Below are positions 1 to 4,571 of a DNA stretch of 6,355 nt, in pieces. The position numbers were made by a program, and so were the translations under genes. The notes beneath the pieces were generated by a model. That model had not been told where the DNA came from. It saw nothing but the letters and a program-made list of their open reading frames with translations, and did no database searches. The stretch covers positions 1-6,355 of the forward strand of contig JAEXJH010000541.1 of the NCBI GenBank assembly GCA_023445955.1, given 5' to 3'. How positions within the stretch are numbered: position 1 is the stretch's first letter; every line of letters starts with the position of its first letter. Source of the DNA: Pseudomonadota bacterium (GTDB lineage Bacteria; Pseudomonadota; Alphaproteobacteria; Caulobacterales; Caulobacteraceae).

Positions 1-179
1 ACGCAGGCGCGGACCGGAACGCCGTTCAGGTGCACCGTGCAGGCCCCGCACAGCGCCGCCCCACAGCCGAACTTGGCGCCGACCAAGCCCAGCGTGTCGC
101 GCAGCACCCACAGCAGCGGGGTGTCGCCGTCGACATCGGCCGTCCGGCTCTCTCCATTGACGCTCAGCGCGAAGGCCAT
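1..179 (-). CDS. (2Fe-2S)-binding subunit of a molybdenum hydroxylase, N-terminal part, cut by the window edge
   Basis: Only the first 59 codons are present; the gene continues past base 1. The translation opens [10 protein letters not shown] and carries the plant-type ferredoxin cluster signature [13 protein letters not shown] at about residues 38-50, with a further Cys near residue 59. This is the N-terminal [2Fe-2S] domain of the small subunit of xanthine dehydrogenase-family enzymes, and it looks closest to the alpha subunit of isoquinoline 1-oxidoreductase-like or aldehyde oxidoreductases. In that family the subunit passes electrons from the molybdopterin subunit to an external acceptor. 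The ATG at 179-177 is supported by a GGAG Shine-Dalgarno (complement of 187-190) with 7 nt spacing. The gene is divergent from the phosphate operon. The partner large subunit would be expected beyond the left edge. Substrate cannot be told from this fragment. Confidence 0.88.
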   Translation of the reverse strand, partial: MAFALSVNGESRTADVDGDTPLLWVLRDTLGLVGAKFGCGAALCGACTVHLNGVPVRAC

Positions 180-199
180 GACGCGGCTCCATACCCGTG

Positions 200-214
200 G
201 GATCGCGCCGATCC
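200..214. repeat. Perfect inverted repeat GGATCG-CGC-CGATCC
   Basis: Two 6-base arms separated by 3 bases lie about 20 bases upstream of the start of the minus-strand [2Fe-2S] gene, so they probably fall in its 5' leader or core promoter. It could be a dyad operator or a small hairpin. GATC-containing dyads can arise by chance in GC-rich DNA, so function is unproven. Confidence 0.4.
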
Positions 215-220
215 TGCCTG

Positions 221-232
221 AGCGGCGCCGCT
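221..232. repeat. 12-bp perfect palindrome AGCGGCGCCGCT
   Basis: The palindrome lies in the divergent intergenic region between the [2Fe-2S] gene and the candidate Pho box. It has no spacer, so as RNA it would hairpin poorly; as DNA it could be a dyad binding site. Its all-GC core makes a chance origin quite possible. Confidence 0.3.
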
Positions 233-242
233 TGAGCGAGAG

Positions 243-260
243 TTGTCACATAACTTTCAC
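243..260 (+). promoter_or_regulatory. Candidate Pho box (PhoB-binding direct repeat)
   Basis: The sequence TTGTCAC-ATAA-CTTTCAC is a pair of 7-base direct repeats with 11-bp period and an A/T spacer. The enterobacterial Pho box is CTGTCAT-AWAW-CTGTCAY. The first half matches at 5 of 7 positions, the spacer fits, and the second half matches at 6 of 7. It sits 98 nt before the start of the DUF47-pit-nudix operon in an otherwise GC-rich stretch, which makes chance less likely. In Sinorhizobium meliloti the equivalent orfA-pit operon is known to be PhoB-regulated (repressed under phosphate limitation), so a Pho box is expected here. A TTGACGC element at 270-276 resembles the Caulobacter -35 consensus, but I find no convincing -10 after it, so the promoter and the sign of regulation are unresolved. 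Confidence 0.65.
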
Positions 261-312
261 AGATAGAGTTTGACGCCCCCGAGCTTCCGTGGTTCCGGTG
301 CGCCGCGAAGCG

Positions 313-326
313 ATCCGTTTACGGAT
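313..326. repeat. Inverted repeat ATCCGT-TT-ACGGAT in the DUF47 leader
   Basis: Two perfect 6-base arms with a 2-base centre lie 33 nt before the chosen DUF47 start codon and 17 nt before its Shine-Dalgarno. It could be an operator or a small leader hairpin with the loop opened to four bases. No regulator is recognised. Confidence 0.35.
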
Positions 327-358
327 GAATGGAATCGCCCACGAGGAAAGACGACGCA

Positions 359-1003
359 ATGCTGGGCTTGTTCAAGGCCGTCATGCCGAAGGAAGACGCC
401 TTCTTCGACCTGTTCTCCGCCCATGCGCGGACCCTGGTCGCCGGCGCTTCGGCGCTGCACGACATGACCGCCGGCGGCGACGCCGTCGAGGCGGCCAGCG
501 CCCGCGTCTACCAGCACGAGGAAGAGGCCGACGAGGTCACCCGCCAGGTGATGATCGCCGTGCGCCGCAGCTTCATCACCCCGTTCGACCGCAGCGACAT
601 CCAGGACCTGACCACCTCGCTGGACGACGCCATCGACCAGATGCGCAAGACCGCCAAGGTCGTCAGCCTGTTCGAGGTCAAGACCTTCGAGCCGCAGATG
701 CGCGAGATGGCCCGGATCATCGTCGAAGCCGCCAAGCTGACGGAAGAAGCCGTCGGCCTGCTGCCGAAGATGCGCCTCAACGCCCAGAAGCTCAGCGAGA
801 TCGCCATGCGCATCGCCGAGATCGAGGAGCAGTCCGACCAGATGTATGACCAGGGCCGCAAGGACCTGTTCCTGGCCCACCGCACCGGCGATCCGATGGC
901 CTTCATCGTCGGCATCGACATCTACAGCCATCTCGAGAAGGTCATGGACCGCTTCGAGGACGTCGCCAACCGCATCAGCGGCATCGTCGTCGAGCAGGTC
1001 TGA
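359..1003 (+). CDS. DUF47/PhoU-like phosphate transport regulator, Pit accessory protein
   Basis: The 214-residue product is an all-helical PhoU-related DUF47 protein. These cytoplasmic proteins are usually encoded just before pit permeases (orfA in Sinorhizobium meliloti) and are thought to control the permease. It opens MLGLFKAVMPKEDAFFDLF, the usual DUF47 start. Acidic PhoU-type metal-ligand clusters appear at about residues 54-61 (EEEADEVT), 77-93 (DRSDIQ...DDAIDQ) and 193-201 (ExxxDxxxD). An in-frame ATG at 329 would add ten residues, but the ATG at 359 has a GAGGAAAG Shine-Dalgarno at 343-350 with 8 nt spacing and matches family starts, so 359 is preferred. The stop lies 5 nt before the TTG of pit, which implies one operon. 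The candidate Pho box upstream suggests PhoB control. Family assignment is firm; the exact regulatory mechanism is not shown by the sequence. Confidence 0.93.
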   Translation: MLGLFKAVMPKEDAFFDLFSAHARTLVAGASALHDMTAGGDAVEAASARVYQHEEEADEVTRQVMIAVRRSFITPFDRSDIQDLTTSLDDAIDQMRKTAKVVSLFEVKTFEPQMREMARIIVEAAKLTEEAVGLLPKMRLNAQKLSEIAMRIAEIEEQSDQMYDQGRKDLFLAHRTGDPMAFIVGIDIYSHLEKVMDRFEDVANRISGIVVEQV

Positions 1004-1008
1004 GCCCC

Positions 1009-2010
1009 TTGGACCCAACGCTTCTGATCCTGGTCTTCCTGGTGGTCGTCGCCCTGGCGTTCGACTTCCTGAACGGCCTGCACGACGCGGCGAACTCGAT
1101 CGCCACGATCGTCTCGACACGCGTGCTGTCCGCCCGCTGGGCGGTGATCTGGGCGGCGTTCTTCAACTTCATCGCCTTCCTGTTCTTCGGCACCAGCGTG
1201 GCCAAGATGGTCGGCTCGGGCATCGTCGACCCGCATATCATTAGCGACCGCCTGATCTTCGGCGCCCTGGGCGGCGCGATCAGCTGGAACCTGCTGACCT
1301 GGTGGGCGGGTATCCCCTCGTCCAGCTCGCACGCCCTGATCGGCGGCCTGGTCGGCGCGTCGATCGCCAAGGTCGGCGGCATCGGCGCCATCCAGTGGGC
1401 CGGCCTGGGCAAGACCGCCGCCGGCATCATCGTCTCGCCGACCATGGGCTTCCTGCTGGCCCTCGTGCTGGTGCTGATCGTCTCGTGGACCTTCGTGAAG
1501 AGCTCGCCGTTCTTCGCCGACCGGGTGTTTCGCAAGCTGCAGTTCGTCTCGGCGGCGCTCTACAGCCTGGGTCACGGCGGCAATGACGCGCAGAAGACCA
1601 TGGGCATCATCGCCGCCCTGCTGTTCGCCCACGGCGCCACGCATCAGCCGGGTCACATCCCGTTCTGGGTGGTGCTGGCCTGCCAGACCGCGATGGGCCT
1701 GGGCACCCTCTTCGGCGGCTGGCGCATCGTCCATACCATGGGCAGCAAGATCACCCGCCTGACCCCCATGCAGGGCTTCTGCGCCGAGACCGGCGGCGCG
1801 ATCACGCTGTTTTTGGCGACCCATATCGGTGTTCCGGTCTCGACAACCCACACGATCACGGGCGCTATTGTTGGCGTCGGAGCCTCGCGCCGAGTCTCGG
1901 CCGTCCGCTGGGGCGTGGCCAAGGACATCGTCATCGCCTGGATCGTCACGCTGCCGGCCGCGGCGCTGAGCGCGGCCCTGTTTTACTACCTTGGGTTCTG
2001 GATGAAGTGA
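1009..2010 (+). CDS. pit: Pit-family inorganic phosphate permease
   Basis: The 333-residue inner-membrane protein belongs to the PiT family (PF01384), which takes up metal-phosphate or phosphate with a proton or cation. The internal duplication typical of the family is visible: NGLHDAANSIAT at residues 22-33 pairs with GHGGNDAQKTMG at 188-199, and GIPSSSSHALIGG at 101-113 pairs with GVPVSTTHTITGAIVG at 274-289. Hydrophobic segments run through most of the protein, including residues 5-20, 47-61, 140-160 and 305-328. The length is typical for the short bacterial Pit forms that work with a DUF47 partner. The start is inferred to be TTG at 1009: no ATG or GTG begins the first membrane helix, and a weak CAGG lies about 10 nt upstream inside the DUF47 gene. 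A rare start so close to a stop suggests translational coupling. The stop overlaps the NUDIX start. Confidence 0.95.
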   Translation: MDPTLLILVFLVVVALAFDFLNGLHDAANSIATIVSTRVLSARWAVIWAAFFNFIAFLFFGTSVAKMVGSGIVDPHIISDRLIFGALGGAISWNLLTWWAGIPSSSSHALIGGLVGASIAKVGGIGAIQWAGLGKTAAGIIVSPTMGFLLALVLVLIVSWTFVKSSPFFADRVFRKLQFVSAALYSLGHGGNDAQKTMGIIAALLFAHGATHQPGHIPFWVVLACQTAMGLGTLFGGWRIVHTMGSKITRLTPMQGFCAETGGAITLFLATHIGVPVSTTHTITGAIVGVGASRRVSAVRWGVAKDIVIAWIVTLPAAALSAALFYYLGFWMK

Positions 2011-2567
2011 CCGTCGCTGGGGGAAAACCGGAAGGCCGCAAGTCGGGCGGCAAGCGTAGCCAGGTCGCGGCCTTGCCCTGGCGGGGCGAGGGCGAAGCTC
2101 TGCGCATCCTGCTGGTGTCGTCGCGCGAGACCCGCCGCTGGGTGATCCCCAAGGGCTGGTCGATGAAGGGCAAGACCGACTCCGCCGCTGCGGCCCAGGA
2201 AGCCTATGAGGAAGCCGGGCTGGACGGGGTAATCTCCGACACCGCGATCGGCGAGTACGAATATCTGAAGCGGCTCAAGAGCGGTGCGGCGCGGCTGGTC
2301 AAGGTCGACGTCTATCCTCTGCACGTCACCGGCTGCCGCGAGGCGTGGCCCGAGAAGGGCCAGCGCACCCTGGAATGGATGACCCCGGTCGAGGCCGCCC
2401 TCGCCGTCCAGGAGCCACAGCTGCGGGACCTGATCGCTCGCTTCGCCGGCGTGACCCTGCCCGAGGAGGAACGCCCCGCCCCGGCCAAGGCCCCGACGCC
2501 GGTGCGCGTGGCGCTGCAACGCCTGCGCCGCCGCGTGACGACGCTCTGGGGTCGCTACCGGCGCTAG
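2007..2567 (+). CDS. NUDIX hydrolase coupled to pit, with atypical Nudix box and basic C-tail
   Basis: The 186-residue protein has a NUDIX domain at about residues 18-145. The Nudix box spans residues 50-72 (G50 to L72). It keeps E65, E68, E69 and G71 of the REUXEEXGU core, but has Lys at 56 in place of the first Glu and Gln at 64 in place of Arg. The preceding RRWVIPKGW segment resembles the diphosphoinositol polyphosphate/Ap4A-type branch, where I recall similar PKGW-x-KG boxes. NUDIX enzymes cleave X-linked nucleoside diphosphates, dinucleoside polyphosphates or inositol pyrophosphates; the substrate here is unknown. Residues 152-163 are Pro/Glu/Ala-rich, and residues 167-186 form a strongly basic tail. 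The GTG start at 2007 shares the GTGA overlap with the pit stop, so translation is probably coupled. Its place in a phosphate operon hints at a phosphate-rich signalling or storage substrate, but that is inference. Confidence 0.88.
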   Translation: MTVAGGKPEGRKSGGKRSQVAALPWRGEGEALRILLVSSRETRRWVIPKGWSMKGKTDSAAAAQEAYEEAGLDGVISDTAIGEYEYLKRLKSGAARLVKVDVYPLHVTGCREAWPEKGQRTLEWMTPVEAALAVQEPQLRDLIARFAGVTLPEEERPAPAKAPTPVRVALQRLRRRVTTLWGRYRR

Positions 2568-2580
2568 CGCGCGGCAGGCG

Positions 2581-2600
2581 GGCGTCGGCGCACTGACGCC
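2581..2600 (+). terminator. Possible stem-loop terminator after the phosphate operon
   Basis: GGCGTCGG and CTGACGCC can pair over 8 positions (one G-T wobble) around a CGCA tetraloop, starting 14 nt after the NUDIX stop codon. The position suits an operon end just before the SOS promoter. No T-run follows, so an efficient intrinsic terminator is doubtful. Confidence 0.4.
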
Positions 2601-2601
2601 G

Positions 2602-2613
2602 CACAGGCCTGTG
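2602..2613. repeat. 12-bp perfect palindrome CACAGGCCTGTG beside the glycosylase promoter
   Basis: This self-complementary 12-mer sits directly upstream of, and overlaps by two bases, the -35 element of the SOS-type promoter. It could bind a dimeric regulator or contribute to a second hairpin at the operon end. Function unknown. Confidence 0.35.
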
Positions 2614-2639
2614 GACAAACCTCGCTGCTCGCGCATAAT
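2612..2639 (+). promoter_or_regulatory. Sigma70-like promoter of the DNA glycosylase gene
   Basis: TGGACA (2612-2617; 5 of 6 to TTGACA) and CATAAT (2634-2639; 5 of 6 to TATAAT) are separated by 16 bp. Transcription would start around 2645-2647, giving a leader of about 26 nt before the ATG at 2672. The LexA box begins at the base after the -10, so bound LexA would block polymerase directly. Confidence 0.7.
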
Positions 2640-2654
2640 GTTCCCATTATGTTC
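2640..2654 (+). promoter_or_regulatory. LexA (SOS) box, GTTC-N7-GTTC
   Basis: GTTC-CCATTAT-GTTC is an exact match to the alphaproteobacterial LexA operator described for Rhodobacter and Caulobacter (GTTC-N7-GTTC). It lies immediately after the -10 element and 17 nt before the ATG of a DNA-repair glycosylase, which is the expected position and target class for SOS control. It forms part of a tandem 10-base near-repeat with 11-bp period at 2635-2644 and 2646-2655 (ATAATGTTCC and ATTATGTTCC). Confidence 0.83.
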
Positions 2655-2671
2655 CAGAGCGGCGAGATTCC

Positions 2672-3397
2672 ATGCAGCTGTCCCTAGGCCTGGCCCGATC
2701 GCCGCTGGAGAGCGTTCGCGACGCCCTGCTCTGCGAGTTCGGCCCGCAGCGGCCGGTGGCGCGGATGGACCCCATCTCGCAGCTGGTGAAGTCGTCGATA
2801 AGCGGCCGCACCCAGGACGCCGTATCGTGGGCGGCGTTCCTGCGCCTGCGGGCCGAGTTCAAGTGCTGGGAGGACCTGGCCCGCGCGCCGGTGGCCGCCG
2901 TGGCGCGGATGATCGACGACGTCACCTTCCCGGGCGACAAGGCTCGCCACCTGACCACCGCCCTGAAGATGATCGAAGCCAAGGTCGGCTGGCTGTCGCT
3001 GAACCACCTGAAGACGCTCGAGGTCGACCAGGCGCGCTGGGAACTGCAGGCCTTGCCCGGCGTGGGCGTGAAAGTCGCCGCCTGCGTGCTGAACTTCAGC
3101 GACCTGGCGATGCGCGCGCTGGTCGTCGACACCCATGTCGACCGCGTCGCCAAACGGATCGGGCTGGTGGGCGCGGGGGATACGACCCACACCTATCACA
3201 CGCTGATGAGCCTGACGCCGGACGCCTGGACGGCCGACGACCTCTTCGAACTGCACTGGCTGATGAAGCGGGGCCTCGGCCAGATGCTGTGCCCGCATGA
3301 GGGACCCAAGTGCGGGGCGTGTCCGGTCAAGGCGATGTGCGCCAAGGCTGGGGTCGGCCACAGCGCCGACGTGCTGGCCTGGCGACCGCGGGCCTGA
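2672..3397 (+). CDS. Iron-sulfur HhH-GPD DNA glycosylase/AP lyase, endonuclease III superfamily
   Basis: The 241-residue protein belongs to the HhH-GPD base-excision repair family. The helix-hairpin-helix LPGVGVKVAACVL lies at residues 128-140, with the presumed catalytic lysine K134 (K120 of E. coli Nth), followed by VVDTHVDRV with the catalytic aspartate D153 (D138 of Nth). A C-x6-C-x2-C-x5-C [4Fe-4S] loop is intact at C207, C214, C217 and C223. Both catalytic residues are present, so glycosylase plus lyase activity on oxidised pyrimidines or similar lesions is likely. The N-terminal helix reads SSISGRTQD where Nth has an SAQ-T-D type motif, so this is a divergent branch; relatives are sometimes misnamed 'Fe-S cluster assembly protein HesB'. 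The Shine-Dalgarno is weak (GGCGAG, 2661-2666). Its own promoter and LexA box suggest damage induction. DUF72 follows after 32 nt and is probably co-transcribed. Confidence 0.92.
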   Translation: MQLSLGLARSPLESVRDALLCEFGPQRPVARMDPISQLVKSSISGRTQDAVSWAAFLRLRAEFKCWEDLARAPVAAVARMIDDVTFPGDKARHLTTALKMIEAKVGWLSLNHLKTLEVDQARWELQALPGVGVKVAACVLNFSDLAMRALVVDTHVDRVAKRIGLVGAGDTTHTYHTLMSLTPDAWTADDLFELHWLMKRGLGQMLCPHEGPKCGACPVKAMCAKAGVGHSADVLAWRPRA

Positions 3398-3429
3398 AAC
3401 CCGGACGAAGCCTCGCGCGCTGAGCGGTG

Positions 3430-4137
3430 ATGACCATCCGCATCGGCACGGCTGGCTGGAGCTTTCCACGCGACCTGGACTTCCCCGTCGAGGGCACGGG
3501 CCTGGAGCGCTATGCGGCGCGGTTCGACTGCGTGGAGATCAACAGCTCGTTCTACCGGCCACATCAGCGCAAGACCTATGAGCGTTGGGCCGCCACGACG
3601 CCGGCGGATTTCCGGTTCGCGGTAAAGGTCCCGCAGACCATCACCCACGAGCGGCGGCTGGTCGGGGTGGACGAGCTGCTGGCCCGGTTTCTCGACGAGA
3701 CCGACGGCCTGGGCGGCAAGCGCGGGCCGCTGCTGGTGCAGCTGCCGCCGAGCCTGCGGTTCGAGCCGGGGCTGGTCGAGACGTTCCTGAAAACCTGGCG
3801 CGGAGCGACCGATGCGTCGACCGTGCTGGAGCCCCGGCATCCAACCTGGTTCGCGGCCGAGCCGGAGCAGATGCTGGCGGACTTTCAGGTCGCGAGGGTC
3901 GCCGCCGATCCGGCTGTGGTTCGGGGGGCGTCCGAACCTGGCGGTTGGCCCGGCCTCGTCTATCGCCGCTGGCACGGCTCACCGGTGATCTACGAAAGCG
4001 CCTATCCGGCGGATGTACTGGCGGCGCTGGCCCAAAGGTTGGCAAAGGAGCCCGAGACCTGGTGTATTTTCGACAACACCAAGTTCGGCGCGGCGACGCG
4101 GGATGCGCTGGCGACGATCAAGACCCTGAGCGCCTAG
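3430..4137 (+). CDS. DUF72 (YecE-like) protein of unknown function
   Basis: The 235-residue product is a DUF72 family member, predicted to fold as a TIM-type barrel; no biochemical role is established for the family. Family hallmarks run along the chain: IRIGTAGW at the N-terminus, CVEINSSFYRP near residues 36-46, FAVKVPQTITH near 62-72, LLVQLPPSLRFE near 103-114, LEPRHPTWF near 135-143, YRRWHGSP near 177-184 and CIFDNTKFGAA near the C-terminus. ATG at 3430 is chosen; a GTG directly before it at 3427 would add one residue. The gene starts 32 nt after the glycosylase stop with no visible promoter or terminator between, so it is probably in the same, possibly SOS-controlled, transcript. The stop codon shares a CTAG with the converging SRPBCC gene. 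Confidence 0.9.
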   Translation: MTIRIGTAGWSFPRDLDFPVEGTGLERYAARFDCVEINSSFYRPHQRKTYERWAATTPADFRFAVKVPQTITHERRLVGVDELLARFLDETDGLGGKRGPLLVQLPPSLRFEPGLVETFLKTWRGATDASTVLEPRHPTWFAAEPEQMLADFQVARVAADPAVVRGASEPGGWPGLVYRRWHGSPVIYESAYPADVLAALAQRLAKEPETWCIFDNTKFGAATRDALATIKTLSA

Positions 4138-4571
4138 AGCCCCAGCAGTGTCCTCCGCGCCGCGTAGCGGGCCTCGTACATGCTGCGCGCCTGGCCGACA
4201 TAGAAGCCGGTGAGCCAGCCCGCATCGATCTCGATCGTGTCGCGCATCGTCGAGCCGCCTTCAGGACAATCCTCGATCTGGATCGTGTGAGCCCAGCGCT
4301 TGACCGGACCGCCGTGCTCGACGCTGGCCAACACGTGGGCGGCGTCATCGCGGCGGATCACCTCGATGGTCCAGGGCGGCGTCGGCAGCCAGCCGCGCAG
4401 CTTGACCCGCACTGTGAACACCTGCCCCACCTGGGCTTCGCCGTCCGGCAGGCCCTCATAGGTCGCGAGATGGCGCATCGCCTCGGTCAGCTCGTCATAG
4501 CGCACGATCCGCGCGAACAGGTCGGCGGCCGACAGCGGATAGTCGTGCGCCAGGCGGACGGTCTGGCTCAT
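4134..4571 (-). CDS. SRPBCC (START-like) family protein
   Basis: The 145-residue product has the profile of the SRPBCC/Bet v1 helix-grip fold, a small domain that binds hydrophobic ligands in a deep pocket. Visible features are an opening strand (TVRLAHDYPLSAADLFARI), a central run of strands from about residue 45 to 115 (VGQVFTVRV, PPWTIEVI, AHVLASVEH, RWAHTIQIED, TMRDTIEIDAGW) and a long C-terminal helix (FYVGQARSMYEARYAARR). No catalytic motif is evident and the ligand is unknown. The ATG at 4571 overlaps the stop of the dipeptidase gene (ATGA), so translation is probably coupled and both belong to one operon. The same reading frame stays open far upstream across the dipeptidase gene, but that part does not resemble a protein domain and the start at 4571 fits the fold. 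Confidence in the family is moderate to good. Confidence 0.83.
   Translation of the reverse strand: MSQTVRLAHDYPLSAADLFARIVRYDELTEAMRHLATYEGLPDGEAQVGQVFTVRVKLRGWLPTPPWTIEVIRRDDAAHVLASVEHGGPVKRWAHTIQIEDCPEGGSTMRDTIEIDAGWLTGFYVGQARSMYEARYAARRTLLGL

Noticed and set aside
329..358. Ten-residue longer start for the DUF47 protein at ATG 329
   Set aside because: It lacks a good ribosome site, and the extension is unlike family N-termini. The ATG at 359 has GAGGAAAG at suitable spacing.
257..1120. Long open frame on the minus strand opposite DUF47 and the start of pit
   Set aside because: It is antisense to a clear DUF47 gene, its translation is low-complexity, rich in Asp, Gly, Arg and Leu, with no recognisable domain, and it would run through the Pho box end and two real genes. 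It is a typical high-GC shadow frame.
922..1851. Long open frame on the minus strand opposite pit
   Set aside because: It is antisense to the pit coding region, and its translation is dominated by Gln, Arg, Asp, Gly and Ala without any motif; it is explained by GC-rich third positions of pit.
2610..2618. DnaA-box-like TGTGGACAA (one mismatch to the complement of TTATCCACA)
   Set aside because: It is a single imperfect copy, overlaps the -35 element of the SOS-type promoter, and has no cluster of other boxes or AT-rich unwinding region nearby.
2666..2670. GANTC (CcrM methylation) site just before the glycosylase start codon
   Set aside because: A single GATTC between the presumed transcription start and the ATG is not enough to claim cell-cycle control; other GANTC sites in the window lie in coding sequence.
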